Source: Spirochaetota bacterium
GTDB taxonomy: Bacteria > Spirochaetota > B62-G9 > DRHN01
Length of the DNA: 47,175 nt
Reading direction: 5' to 3'
NCBI GenBank assembly: GCA_016934265.1
Contig: JAFGTF010000153.1
Span: 1-47,175 of the forward strand
The position numbers were made by a program, and so were the translations under genes. This document shows positions 34,784 to 43,620 of this stretch, in pieces (the first letter of the stretch is position 1; every line of letters starts with the position of its first letter). The notes under the pieces are model-generated. The model did no database searches. It worked only from the letters and a program-made list of their open reading frames with translations, and was not told where the DNA came from.

Positions 34784-36361
34784 CTATTCCGGTTCAGTAA
34801 CATAGTGGCTGCCGATGGTCTTTCTGTTCCTCTTGGCGAACTGTGCGATGCACTGGGCCACGATGATGCCGTTTCGCAGCTCGATCTTCGCACGGGTGAG
34901 ATACGAATCGCGATAGTAGTCGGTGATTCTCGAATAGAGGTTTCTAAGCTCGGAAACGGCCCTGGTAAGCCTCGTCTCGGTACGGATGATACCGACGTAA
35001 TTCCACATCGTCGTCTTGAGGTTGTTCCAGTCCTGCAGAGTGAGCAGCGGGTCGTTTTCTGTGTTCTTGACGCTCGTCGGGTACTCCCAGTCCGCGATAT
35101 CCTTGAAGTAGAGGCGGTTGATTTTGGGCCGTACCGCGGCTTTTCCGGCCTTCAAGCCGAACACGAGACCTTCGAGCAGCGAAACCGAGGCGAGCCGGTT
35201 CGCCCCGTGCACGCCGGAGCAGGAAGCTTCGCCTACCGCATAGAGACCCCTGAGCGTGGTCCGGCCGAAGCCGTCGATGAGTATACCGCCGCAGAAGTAG
35301 TGCTCTCCCGGAACCACCGGTATCGGTTCGGTCTCGATATCGATCTTGTGGCGGCGACACTCCTCGTATATGCCGGGGAACCGTTCACGAATACTGATGC
35401 TCTTTTTGTTGTGCGCGATATCGAGGTATACGTGGGTGGATTCAGTTTCCGCCATCTCGTTGTATATTGCACGCGTCACCTCGTCCCTCGGCGCGAGGTC
35501 CTTCCACTGGGGAGAGTAGCGTTCCATAAAGGCGTCGCCGTTTTTGTTCAGGAGTATTCCTCCCTCGCCGCGAACGGCCTCCGATATGAGAAACGAGGTT
35601 CCCTCCTCCGTGTAAAGCTTCGTGGGGTGAAACTGTACGTATTCCATATTTGCGACTTCAGCCCACGCCCTGTACGCCATAGAAATGCCGTCCCCGGTGG
35701 CGCACTCCGGGTTGGTCGTATGCTGGTACAGCCTTCCTACGCCGCCGGTCGCGATTACCGTCGCGTCCGCGAGCAGGGTCTTAACCTCCCCCGTTCGGTT
35801 GTCGAGCACAAATACGCCGAGGCAGAGATTTTTCTTGTACTTCAGAAGAGGGTTCTTTGAGTTGTGGTGCGTCGTGATGAGGTCTATCGCCGTATGATTC
35901 GGAAGGAGGGAGATATTGCCGTTCTCCTTTACGCGGGCGATGAGCTTCCTCTGGATTTCGAGGCCGGTCATGTCGAGATGGTGGAGTATCCTGCGCCTCG
36001 AATGAGCCGCCTCCCTCGTAAAGTGATAGCTCCCGTCGTCACGCTTCGTGAACGCCACTCCGACCTCGTCGATGAGGAAGCCGTATACAGCCCGGCGAGC
36101 CTCCCGCGACACGATGCGTACCGCTTCCGGGTTACAGATACCGCCGCCCGCCCGGATGATGTCCCTGTAGAGAAGATCCTCCGTGTCCTCGCCGCCCACT
36201 GTCACGATACCGCCCTGTGCGTACCGTGTATTCGACTCCATCGGGTCGGCGGTTTTCGTGAGGAGTATCACCTGTTTATTGCAGCGGGCGGCGCTGAGCG
36301 CGGCGGTACACCCCGAGATTCCGGAACCGATTACTATGATATCGGTTTTTTTGCGTGGCAT
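34784..36361 (-). CDS. nadB: L-aspartate oxidase
   Basis: This 525-residue FAD enzyme is related to fumarate reductase/succinate dehydrogenase flavoproteins. It converts L-aspartate to iminoaspartate, the first step of NAD synthesis. The FAD fold GSGISG is at 12-17, and the substrate region is NTRYAQGGI. Active-site His/Arg residues fall in HFTREAAHSRRRI, FHPT and GEASCSGVHGANRLASVSL. In an anaerobe fumarate would be the usual electron acceptor. The start at 36361 was chosen over a GTG twelve bases upstream because GGGGG lies five bases before it. No nadA or nadC is visible in the window. Confidence 0.93.
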   Translation of the reverse strand: MPRKKTDIIVIGSGISGCTAALSAARCNKQVILLTKTADPMESNTRYAQGGIVTVGGEDTEDLLYRDIIRAGGGICNPEAVRIVSREARRAVYGFLIDEVGVAFTKRDDGSYHFTREAAHSRRRILHHLDMTGLEIQRKLIARVKENGNISLLPNHTAIDLITTHHNSKNPLLKYKKNLCLGVFVLDNRTGEVKTLLADATVIATGGVGRLYQHTTNPECATGDGISMAYRAWAEVANMEYVQFHPTKLYTEEGTSFLISEAVRGEGGILLNKNGDAFMERYSPQWKDLAPRDEVTRAIYNEMAETESTHVYLDIAHNKKSISIRERFPGIYEECRRHKIDIETEPIPVVPGEHYFCGGILIDGFGRTTLRGLYAVGEASCSGVHGANRLASVSLLEGLVFGLKAGKAAVRPKINRLYFKDIADWEYPTSVKNTENDPLLTLQDWNNLKTTMWNYVGIIRTETRLTRAVSELRNLYSRITDYYRDSYLTRAKIELRNGIIVAQCIAQFAKRNRKTIGSHYVTEPE

Positions 36362-36385
36362 GCAGGCCCCCACACGGGTACTCGC

Positions 36386-37846
36386 TCATGTCCCCGTATA
36401 TATTTTTCCGATGAGCCGTTTCACTTCGTCGTACTGATCGGCGCTCATGCGCTTGCCGCCGCCTTTATCGACGTCGGGCGCGGACTCGACCCGGTAGATC
36501 CGCTCCGAAAGGTCCTGCTGCGAAACGATCCCCTCCGGGGTGGGGGGACGCAGCCCGATCGCCTTCTCGATGTCGTCGGGAAACTTCCCCGGATCGGCGG
36601 TCTCGTACACGACTGCGTGCTCCTCATGCCTTCCCGACAGGAAACGGTCCAAGGCCAGCCAGCCCACCGCGCCGTGAGGGTCTAAGACGATGCCGTAGCG
36701 TTCGTACACCGCGCGAATCGTATCGTAATGCTCTTCATTCGACACGCTCAGAGAGAAAATGTCGTTACGCATCGATTCCATGTCCGGGAGCTTGTCGATG
36801 ACACCGGGCCTCTTGACGTTTCTTTTGGCCTCGTCTCGTTCGTCGAAGATGTGCCCGCCGTAGAACTCGATGAGCCGTGCGATATTGCTCGGATGCGACA
36901 CGATCATTGCGGTGGAAGGAGACCAGATCGAGGGCTGCACCTCATACTCATTGGTCTTCAAAAAATCCGGAAACTCCCTGTTTTCGTTGACCCCGCAAAG
37001 GATCTTCTTGATAGGGAGGCCCATCTGTTTCGCGATCACGCTGCCCATCATATCGCCGAAATTGCCGGAGGGAACGCTCGCATAGAACCCTTCGCCGTCG
37101 GCATCGAGCCTCGAGTAGGCGAAAAACGGGTATACCGCCTGGGGGAGGAGCCGTCCGAGGCTGATGGAGTTCGCCGAGGTGAAGCGGTCCGGGTCTTCAA
37201 AGCAGTGTGCGGCAAACTCCCGGTCGCTCAGAATGTTCTTTGCAATCTCCTGGCAGACGTCGAAGTCGCCGTTGACGGAGAATGCGTGCACGTTTCCCCC
37301 GAGGGTCGTCATCTGCCGTCTCTGCTGCTGTGATATCGATCCTTCCGGAAAGAAGACGACGTTGGATACGTTTGAAAGCCCAAAGAGCGCGTGCGCCACC
37401 GCGCCGCCCGTATCGCCCGAGGTAGCGACCACGACGACCCGTTCTTCCCCCGACTCCTCGAGGAAGTGGTTCAACACCCTGCTGAAGAAACGGGCAGCGA
37501 AATCCTTGAACGAGTAGGTGGGGCCCTTGCTGAGCCACAGGATCCGGGTGCGGCCGGTCACAGGCTGCAGCTCGACCGGTATGGCACGCTCGCTGTAGGC
37601 GTCCTCGAGGATTTTGTGAAACGCTTTTTCGCCGATATCCCCGGTCACGTAGGGAAAGAGAACCTTAAATGCGATCTCAGCATAGCTCATCCGTGCCATT
37701 TTTTGTATCGCCCGTAACGGCAGCTTCGGGATCGCCCGCCGGTCCATCATGTAGAGGCCGTAGTTCGACGCGAGCCCGTTGAGAATGGCTTCTTTAAAGG
37801 AGACCTTCTCCTGGTGGTTGTTCGTACTGTGATACAGTATGCGCAT
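36386..37846 (-). CDS. thrC: Threonine synthase
   Basis: This 486-residue PLP enzyme converts O-phosphohomoserine to threonine. The cofactor lysine is K114 in GPTYSFKDFAA. The phosphate loop SGDTGGAVAHA and SVPSGNFGDMMG are present. The long N-terminal region is the type found in E. coli and yeast ThrC rather than the shorter archaeal/plant form. GAGGGAG five bases before the ATG at 37846 sets the start. A strong promoter lies upstream. nadB follows after 24 bp, so the two are probably cotranscribed. Confidence 0.95.
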   Translation of the reverse strand: MRILYHSTNNHQEKVSFKEAILNGLASNYGLYMMDRRAIPKLPLRAIQKMARMSYAEIAFKVLFPYVTGDIGEKAFHKILEDAYSERAIPVELQPVTGRTRILWLSKGPTYSFKDFAARFFSRVLNHFLEESGEERVVVVATSGDTGGAVAHALFGLSNVSNVVFFPEGSISQQQRRQMTTLGGNVHAFSVNGDFDVCQEIAKNILSDREFAAHCFEDPDRFTSANSISLGRLLPQAVYPFFAYSRLDADGEGFYASVPSGNFGDMMGSVIAKQMGLPIKKILCGVNENREFPDFLKTNEYEVQPSIWSPSTAMIVSHPSNIARLIEFYGGHIFDERDEAKRNVKRPGVIDKLPDMESMRNDIFSLSVSNEEHYDTIRAVYERYGIVLDPHGAVGWLALDRFLSGRHEEHAVVYETADPGKFPDDIEKAIGLRPPTPEGIVSQQDLSERIYRVESAPDVDKGGGKRMSADQYDEVKRLIGKIYTGT

Positions 37847-37889
37847 GGCGCTCCCTCTACCCGTCCGGGTCACGGTATATCGGATTCAA

Positions 37890-37918
37890 AATATATACTT
37901 TTTTTGCCCCGTTAGCAA
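37890..37918 (-). promoter_or_regulatory. Promoter of thrC-nadB
   Basis: On the minus strand TTGCTA (37918-37913), a 17-bp spacer and TATATT (37895-37890) lie 44 bp before the thrC start. Confidence 0.65.
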
Positions 37919-38074
37919 GAAGTCTCAGAGGTGCCTCGTTTGGGCTGCTGTCTTAGTTTGGTCGCCGGATGTCGTCGGTCTTTTTTTCTACGGTCTCTTG
38001 GATGACTTCAGTACCGGCCTCCCCCTGTTCCGCGTACGATGTAGCTGGCCGTTCATTCTCCCTGTACGTATTAC

Positions 38075-38113
38075 ATAGGGCTATTTCATAGGCCTATGCA
38101 ATAGGGCCGTCAT
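38075..38113. repeat. Three 13-bp-spaced ATAGGSCYAT-type repeats
   Basis: ATAGGGCTAT (38075-38084), the perfect palindrome ATAGGCCTAT (38088-38097) and ATAGGGCCGT (38101-38110) start exactly 13 bp apart. The array resembles tandem operators for a dimeric regulator. It lies about 150 bp upstream of the thrC promoter and about 100 bp past the rluD-family stop. Confidence 0.5.
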
Positions 38114-38214
38114 CGTCCCGTACCGTATACGATAACTCAAATGCATCATCACGGTAACTCGCTGTCTTTGCAGGCCTGAAAGCCGCATCAGGCGGTCTAA
38201 AAAGGTGACCGCTC

Positions 38215-39141
38215 TCATCCGTCATCGAGTACGTACCCAAGGATTTCGCAGAGGGTGACGAAGTGGGGCGGGTAGGGGGCCAAAAACCGCATGCGCCTGC
38301 CGCTTTTCGGGTGGGTAAACTCGATCCGCCTCGCGACAAGAGCCATGTATTCGACGGGCGACGACTTTCTCGCGTACAGCACGTCTCCCATGATGGGATG
38401 CCCGATGCTCGCCGAGTGCACCCGTATTTGGTGTGTCCTGCCGGTGGCGGGCATGAAACGGACCCAGGACGTATCGTTTCTTGTATCTATTACCTCGTAT
38501 GCGGTCTCCGCCATCTTCCCGTTTTCGCCGGTCTTGTACTTTTTCCTGTTTCGCTCGCTTCTTTTGATGGGCCGTTCGATGACACCCTTCTTCGGCAGCA
38601 CGTCTCCCTTTACGATCGCTTCGTAGACCTTGAAGACGGCTTTGTTCGCAAACTCTCGTGAGATGCAGGTATGCGCGCTGTCGTTCTTGGCGATTACGAG
38701 TAGTCCCGAGGTGTCCTTGTCGAGCCGATGTACAATGCCGGGTCTTTTTTCCCCCCCGATGGACGAGAGCGTGCCTTTACCCTTGAAGTAGGAGAGCAGG
38801 GCGTTCACGATCGTGTCGTTTTCGTGACCGTGGGAAGGATGGGTCGGAACACCGGCCGGTTTGTTGATAACGAGTATGTCCTCATCCTCGTATATGACGT
38901 CCAGCGCGAGGTCCAGCGGAAGGAGGGTGGACGGTTCGGGCGCCGGTATCGTGATCTCAATCGAATCGCCGGCTTTCACGCGGTGGTGGGCCTTTTTACC
39001 GACCGCGTTGACGAGCACGAGACCGTCCTCGCGATCGATGTAGCGGCGGACGAGGGAGCGGGAGATCCCCGCTTTCTCGAGGCGCTCCGAGAGGAAGAGA
39101 TCGAGCCGTTTCCCCTCGTCCGATCCGCCGACGCGAAACAC
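38215..39141 (-). CDS. RluD/RluC-family 23S rRNA pseudouridine synthase
   Basis: This 308-residue enzyme has an N-terminal S4 RNA-binding domain (about 10-70) and a catalytic domain with D141 in HRLDKDTSG. ATGRTHQIRVH and GHPIMGDVLYA are also conserved. It isomerises uridines in 23S rRNA; the exact sites cannot be read. Seven bases separate it from lspA upstream, an association common in bacteria. It is the last gene of a nine-gene run. Confidence 0.93.
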   Translation of the reverse strand: MFRVGGSDEGKRLDLFLSERLEKAGISRSLVRRYIDREDGLVLVNAVGKKAHHRVKAGDSIEITIPAPEPSTLLPLDLALDVIYEDEDILVINKPAGVPTHPSHGHENDTIVNALLSYFKGKGTLSSIGGEKRPGIVHRLDKDTSGLLVIAKNDSAHTCISREFANKAVFKVYEAIVKGDVLPKKGVIERPIKRSERNRKKYKTGENGKMAETAYEVIDTRNDTSWVRFMPATGRTHQIRVHSASIGHPIMGDVLYARKSSPVEYMALVARRIEFTHPKSGRRMRFLAPYPPHFVTLCEILGYVLDDG

Positions 39142-39148
39142 ATGGCGG

Positions 39149-39676
39149 CTAGGTTCGAGCTTCAGCCTTGCCTCCCTGGATGATGATGATGACGAGCAGC
39201 ATGAGTATTCCGATGAACACCGACGAGTCGGCGGCGTTGAAAGTGGGAAATCTCGTCATGAACACGTTGATCTGCGGCAGGGCGATATCGAAAAAATCCA
39301 CGTCGATGAAGTCCACCACCCGGCCCCTCAGTATCCTGTCTATCATGTTGCCGATCGCCCCGCCGAAGATGAGTCCCATCGATATGCCGCTGAGCCTGAT
39401 TCCCTTCGGCAGAGTAAGGAAGATATAGAGGATGATGCCGAGCGCGACGACCGAGACGAAGACGAGAAGCGGTATCTTCACGGGTGAAGGGTTTTCGTCG
39501 AAGAGGCCGAACGCTATCCCCGAGTTGAGAATGAACGATATTCTGAAAAAGTCCCCGAGCACGGGTATCGACTCTCCGAGCTCCATCGTCGTTTTTATAA
39601 GCCATTTCGTGAGCCTGTCGATCCCGATAACACCGATACTGACGAGTATAAAGGTAACAAGTTTTCTTCGTTTCAT
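39149..39676 (-). CDS. lspA: Lipoprotein signal peptidase (signal peptidase II)
   Basis: This 175-residue inner-membrane aspartic peptidase cleaves prolipoproteins before the lipid-modified Cys. Four hydrophobic helices are visible. The catalytic aspartates are D113 in GNMIDR and D150 in FNAADSSVFIG. Length and motifs match the family. Six bases separate it from the upstream gene. Confidence 0.96.
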   Translation of the reverse strand: MKRRKLVTFILVSIGVIGIDRLTKWLIKTTMELGESIPVLGDFFRISFILNSGIAFGLFDENPSPVKIPLLVFVSVVALGIILYIFLTLPKGIRLSGISMGLIFGGAIGNMIDRILRGRVVDFIDVDFFDIALPQINVFMTRFPTFNAADSSVFIGILMLLVIIIIQGGKAEART

Positions 39677-39682
39677 TGTCCG

Positions 39683-40084
39683 TCAGAACCTCTCTTTCAT
39701 AAAAACGGCCTGCTGGTCCGTCAACGCAACCCCGAGCGAGATGCCGACGGTCGATAGGATTAGATACCTGTATTCGACCTGGTTGAAGGCACCGACCTGC
39801 CCGCCCAGCACCCGGTAGCCCTCCACCCCTAAAAAAGTGATAAGCAGGCTCACGGGAAGCGAGATCAGAAATATTATTTCGAACCGCCGGAGAGGAGTCT
39901 CCTCATAATCCGAATCCTTGTCCGTGAAGTCGAACTCGTAGGTAATTGCCGGATGCTTTCTGTCCGGGCCGTATGATGCCTTTAGTTCGGGTACGCGATC
40001 CGTCTGTTGGGCCCGTACGGAGTATGCCGGAACGGTTGAGAAAAAAAGGATGCATACGGCCAGAAAGCTACACAGCGTTTTCAT
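39683..40084 (-). CDS. Unknown exported/membrane protein
   Basis: I do not recognise this 133-residue protein. An N-terminal signal sequence (about 1-25, ending near SVRAQ) is followed by an acidic polar stretch. Two hydrophobic segments follow at about 70-88 and 105-122, so it is probably exported and inserted in the inner or outer membrane. The ATG has GGGGG just upstream. It lies between mtnP and lspA with gaps of 23 and 6 bp, so it is part of that operon. Confidence 0.7.
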   Translation of the reverse strand: MKTLCSFLAVCILFFSTVPAYSVRAQQTDRVPELKASYGPDRKHPAITYEFDFTDKDSDYEETPLRRFEIIFLISLPVSLLITFLGVEGYRVLGGQVGAFNQVEYRYLILSTVGISLGVALTDQQAVFMKERF

Positions 40085-40107
40085 TTTCCCCCGGGAGGTT
40101 TGGGATA

Positions 40108-40968
40108 TTAAAAATATTTCCCGTAGAATAGATCGAGTTTTCGCTTCACCGAACCGGGAATCAATTTTTTATCGGTCATTATCGCGTACCGGGCGGCCTC
40201 GGCGCACCCGCATGTCCTGTCGTCGGAAAGCCGGGCTACTATCTCTTTCAGTATTGCTCTCGCAGCCTCGGTGTTCGCCCGCATATTTTCTATCACCATA
40301 TCGATCGTTACGGCCTCCTCCTCCAGTTTCCAGCAGTCGTAATCCGTGACGAGCGTTATCAGGCTGTAGCATATTTCGGCCTCGCGGGCGAGCTTCGCCT
40401 CGGGAATAGCGGTCATTCCGATGACCGATCCGCCCCACGACCTGTAGAGGTTGCTCTCCGCCCTCGTGGAGAAGAGCGGGCCCTCCATACAGACGTAGGT
40501 TCCCCCGTCATGAGACGGATATGGAAGCGAGGCGACGATTTCACGCACGGTTCGGCCGAGGTCGGGACAGAACGGGTCCGCAAAGGATACATGGCCTACG
40601 ATTCCATCTCCGAAGAAAGAGTTGTCACGTGATCGTGTGCGGTCTATCAGCTGGTCAGGTACGACGACCTCCCTCGGGCGTATCTTTTCCTTGAGGCTGC
40701 CGACTGCGCTGAATGCGACTATCCGCTCGACGCCGAGTTTCTTCAGCGCATAGATGTTCGCCTTCACGGGGATCTCGGTTGGAAGGTACCGGTGGCCCCT
40801 TCCGTGCCGTGGGAGAAACGCGACCTCTTTCCCGTCGAAATCGACGACGGTAATCGAATCCGAGGGATTGCCGAACGGAGTGTCGATATCGAACGTACCG
40901 ACGGTCGTGCTGTCATCCATGCCGTACAGGCCCGTACCGCCTATCACCGCAATGTTTACTTTCCGCAT
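40108..40968 (-). CDS. mtnP: S-methyl-5'-thioadenosine phosphorylase
   Basis: This 286-residue enzyme cleaves methylthioadenosine with phosphate to adenine and methylthioribose-1-phosphate in methionine and purine salvage. The phosphate-binding motif is IGGTGLYG, followed by PRHGRGHRYLPTEI. The base/sugar site is MEGPLFSTRAES and MTAIPEAKLAREAEI. An Asp in TDYDCW at the base-specificity position favours adenine over 6-oxopurines. GGAGGG lies five bases before the ATG at 40968. Confidence 0.93.
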   Translation of the reverse strand: MRKVNIAVIGGTGLYGMDDSTTVGTFDIDTPFGNPSDSITVVDFDGKEVAFLPRHGRGHRYLPTEIPVKANIYALKKLGVERIVAFSAVGSLKEKIRPREVVVPDQLIDRTRSRDNSFFGDGIVGHVSFADPFCPDLGRTVREIVASLPYPSHDGGTYVCMEGPLFSTRAESNLYRSWGGSVIGMTAIPEAKLAREAEICYSLITLVTDYDCWKLEEEAVTIDMVIENMRANTEAARAILKEIVARLSDDRTCGCAEAARYAIMTDKKLIPGSVKRKLDLFYGKYF

Positions 40969-41020
40969 GAGTCCCTCCACGTGTGTTGTGTTCATAGGAT
41001 AACAGTGCGGGCCGATTAAA

Positions 41021-41263
41021 TCAAATCCCCCGTGTGATCTCGAACACCTTGTCCTTCGACCGTTCGCCCTTAATAATCGTTACATTCCGCTTCGGTACTC
41101 CCATATAATCCGCAAGAAGCGAAACCGCATCGTTGTTAGCCTTTCCATCGACCGGTTTGGCATGCGTATAAATATGGTAGACGGCATCCTTCAGCTCTAC
41201 CGTGCGCTTCGAGCTTCCCGTATGAAGTCTCGCCTCTACCGTCTCTCGTCGTCTCGTTTTCAT
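41021..41263 (-). CDS. DUF167 (YggU) family protein
   Basis: This 80-residue protein shows the conserved pattern VDGKANNDAVSLLADYMGVPKRNVTIIKGERSK, shown here only to identify the family core near residues 38-70. The family function is unknown. It often sits beside yggS, as here, 42 bp after it. Confidence 0.88.
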   Translation of the reverse strand: MKTRRRETVEARLHTGSSKRTVELKDAVYHIYTHAKPVDGKANNDAVSLLADYMGVPKRNVTIIKGERSKDKVFEITRGI

Positions 41264-41305
41264 CGCCGTATCCCGTCCGATAACGTTTTTAGTAATTCGG
41301 CACGG

Positions 41306-41980
41306 TTACGTCCGTCTTCCGAATATGGCGGTCCCGATCCTGACCATGTTCGATCCTTCCTCGATTGCGAGTTCGTAGTCCGAGCTCATTCCCATCGAAA
41401 GGACGTCGAAATCGTCGGAGCGGAGGGTCTTCCCAAGCGCTTCAAAATGCTTTCTCGTAGCCGCAAAGCAGTCTCTGATTCTCTTTTCATCGTCGGTGAA
41501 CGGCCCGATGGTCATAAGCCCGCGTACCCGTATCATGCGAAGGGAAGCGAGCGCCTCCGCGAGCTCGGAAAGCCCGTCGGGCGAAACGCCGGACTTCGTG
41601 GGTTCCCCGCTCGCATTGATCTCGATGAGAATATCGAGCGGGGCTGCGGCACGCTTATCTATTTCGAGCGCCGTCTCGATCTTGTCTATGCTCTGCACCA
41701 TACCGAAGATGTCGAGCGCCCGTTTTACCTTGTTGCGCTGCAGATGCCCTACGAGGTGCAGCTTCGCGCCCTCGATGATCCCTTCATATTTTTGTGCAGC
41801 CTCCTGTACCCTGTTTTCACCGATATCGCGCACTCCGGCTTGTACCGCCTCGTTTATCATTTCCACCGGATAGGTCTTCGATACTGCGACGAGGGTAACG
41901 CCTTCCCTCGTGCCTGCCCTGTCTTTGGCGCGTTCGATCCGTTCTTTCACCCTTTCGATATTCTCGCGTATGGTTCCCAT
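41306..41980 (-). CDS. yggS: PLP homeostasis protein (YggS/PLPBP)
   Basis: This 224-residue single-domain alanine-racemase-fold protein binds PLP through K35 in VAVSKTYP. HLVGHLQRNK and the C-terminal MGMSSDYELAIEEGSNMVRIGTAIFG region are family hallmarks. It is thought to balance PLP and amino/keto acid pools rather than catalyse a reaction. GGAG lies eight bases before the ATG. Confidence 0.94.
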   Translation of the reverse strand: MGTIRENIERVKERIERAKDRAGTREGVTLVAVSKTYPVEMINEAVQAGVRDIGENRVQEAAQKYEGIIEGAKLHLVGHLQRNKVKRALDIFGMVQSIDKIETALEIDKRAAAPLDILIEINASGEPTKSGVSPDGLSELAEALASLRMIRVRGLMTIGPFTDDEKRIRDCFAATRKHFEALGKTLRSDDFDVLSMGMSSDYELAIEEGSNMVRIGTAIFGRRT

Positions 41981-42012
41981 TCTATAAACTCCAGATCTTG
42001 TTTCATGCTCAT

Positions 42013-42243
42013 TCAGAGCAGACGCTTGTCCTTGCCCTTCGATTTATCGATCATCTCGCCGAACTTGTTCCAGACATCGCCCTTCTGGTAGCTGTCCGTC
42101 GCCTTGATGCTCAGATTGGGACAGGGGTTGAACTTGTTGGGGTTCGTTTTGTCGTTCTGGGTCATACACTTTCTGATTTCCATCTCGGTGGTGTCGTCTA
42201 TGATGCACCGTTCGGCCCGGCACCTCAGTTCGAGCCAGTTCAT
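42013..42243 (-). CDS. Small unknown protein with Cys motifs
   Basis: This 76-residue protein has Cys residues at CRAERC, KC and PC in its first 45 residues, followed by a charged tail. Spacing is too loose to name a metal site. An excellent GAGGAGG site precedes the ATG, and the start overlaps the ATPase stop by ATGA, so it is genuinely translated. I do not recognise a family. Confidence 0.65.
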   Translation of the reverse strand: MNWLELRCRAERCIIDDTTEMEIRKCMTQNDKTNPNKFNPCPNLSIKATDSYQKGDVWNKFGEMIDKSKGKDKRLL

Positions 42244-42935
42244 CTGTGACCTCCTCTGGTGTGTTCTGTGATCCTGCCGTTTTTTATGGCGTACAGATCG
42301 GTATTGCCGCCGAATGCGAGCGGTTCGTGTGATGCGATGAAGATCGCCGATCCGTCCCGCTTAAGTTCTGAAAAGAGATCTAGTACAAGCTTTGCGGAAT
42401 CGTCGTCGAGCTCGGATACCGGCTCGTCCGCGAAAAGGAATGCGGGACGCGTAAGGATCGCCCTTGCGATCATGACCATCCTGCTCTCTCCACCCGACAG
42501 CGTATCCGGTTTCCGCTGTGCCGTATCTTCCAAATTTAATCGCTCGAGGAGCGTCCGTGCAGCGGATTTGAGCGACCGTATATGCCGTTGGCGAAACGCG
42601 TTCGGTGAGATTACGTTCTCGAACACGGAGAGGTCTTTTATCAGCATCGAGCGCTGAGGAACATACCCGATGTACCGTTCTCTGAAGGAGGAGAGCTTCC
42701 GGTCGCCGGTTTCGGTATAATGGAGGGTGTGGAATATGATTTCACCGGACGTCGGCTTTGAGATCCCCGAGAGCATTCGTAAAAGCGTCGTCTTCCCGCT
42801 CCCCGTGGGACCGTAGATGACGGTGGAGCTTCCCACGTTGATATCGAGCGAGATGCCGGCTACCGCATCGATCACGGAAGCCTTGGAAACGGGCGAACGG
42901 TACCGTTTGGAAACCGACTGTGCCTTGATGGTCAC
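42240..42935 (-). CDS. ABC transporter ATPase (LolD/MacB-like)
   Basis: This 231-residue ATPase has Walker A GPTGSGKT (42-49), signature LSGGESRM, Walker B FLFADEPVSELD and an H-loop in ASHEPLA. The LolD/FtsE/MacB group works with FtsX-fold permeases. The GTG start overlaps the upstream permease stop (GTGA), giving a coupled pair. Confidence 0.9.
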   Translation of the reverse strand: MTIKAQSVSKRYRSPVSKASVIDAVAGISLDINVGSSTVIYGPTGSGKTTLLRMLSGISKPTSGEIIFHTLHYTETGDRKLSSFRERYIGYVPQRSMLIKDLSVFENVISPNAFRQRHIRSLKSAARTLLERLNLEDTAQRKPDTLSGGESRMVMIARAILTRPAFLFADEPVSELDDDSAKLVLDLFSELKRDGSAIFIASHEPLAFGGNTDLYAIKNGRITEHTRGGHR

Positions 42936-43495
42936 AATCGCCCCCTCTCCAGCTCGAGGATATCCTTTCTCAGTATCAGAAAAAGGAGCACTGCGGAAAC
43001 CGCGACCTCTATCAGGACGGATAGAAGGACCGCCTGCCCTCCTATCCCGATGAGCCGGTAGAGGGATACACGCATGATTCCCTCGAAGAAATAGGGTATG
43101 TAGAGCGCCTTTGTGAGAATAAGCAGCATAACGAGCAGTATCCCAGAGAGGGCTCCGAAGAAGCAGAGAAAAAAGGATTCGAACACCGCGAGAAGGAAGA
43201 TGTCCGACCTCTGAGCCCCGAAGGTCCTGAGAATCGCGTACTCCTCCCGGCGAAGGTTTGTCGATACGGCCGAGATGGCGGAAAGCATGAGAGCCGAAAC
43301 GGCGAGAACGGAGTAGAGTACCGTATAGAAGAACTGGCGGAACTCTACGGTATCCGGGAGAGAGAGCAGCTTATGTGTGAGATTAGCTAGAAACAGAGAA
43401 CAGGCCACCAAAAACGCCATGGCGAACAGGAGCACTGAGAAGAGCGTCCTCCGTTTGATATTTACGAGTGAGAGCCATATCATATTCAGGAGCAT
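42932..43495 (-). CDS. Minimal FtsX-fold ABC permease
   Basis: This 187-residue membrane protein has four hydrophobic segments near 18-38, 62-82, 105-128 and 150-172. The FtsX-family motif REEYAILRTFGAQRSDIF lies before the third. LolC/MacB-type permeases normally have a large periplasmic domain after the first helix; here only about 25 residues lie there. It may be a stripped-down transmembrane unit. The start codon has no strong Shine-Dalgarno, and an in-frame ATG four codons later is possible. Confidence 0.78.
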   Translation of the reverse strand: MLLNMIWLSLVNIKRRTLFSVLLFAMAFLVACSLFLANLTHKLLSLPDTVEFRQFFYTVLYSVLAVSALMLSAISAVSTNLRREEYAILRTFGAQRSDIFLLAVFESFFLCFFGALSGILLVMLLILTKALYIPYFFEGIMRVSLYRLIGIGGQAVLLSVLIEVAVSAVLLFLILRKDILELERGRL

Positions 43496-43586
43496 GGTGA
43501 AAAAAACTCTTTACGGAACAAAATCTCCCCGGGCGTCGTTTCAGTCCGGAGCTTTGTTTCGGCCTGCAGATGCCCGCCGGAACGGT

Positions 43587-43618
43587 TAAAACGAAGCCCC
43601 GACCGTAGCGGCCGGGGC
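43587..43618 (-). terminator. Terminator after tRNA-Val
   Basis: On the minus strand a 9-bp GC stem with one G-U pair and the loop GCTAC is followed by TTCGTTTT. It begins three bases past the tRNA 3-prime end. Confidence 0.85.
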
Positions 43619-43620
43619 AT

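Larger units (their letters stand above)
37847..38214. other. Intergenic region between rluD-family gene and thrC
   Basis: This 368-bp stretch has no supported gene. On the minus strand it holds the thrC promoter (37890-37918). Near 38075-38113 it holds three repeats at 13-bp spacing, listed separately. A small hairpin GCCTGA/TCAGGC lies near 38170-38200 just past the rluD-family stop, without a T-run. Confidence 0.5.

Noticed and set aside
34805..36685. Long plus-strand open frames opposite nadB
   Set aside because: Antisense shadows of a conserved enzyme; compositionally biased and without ribosome sites.
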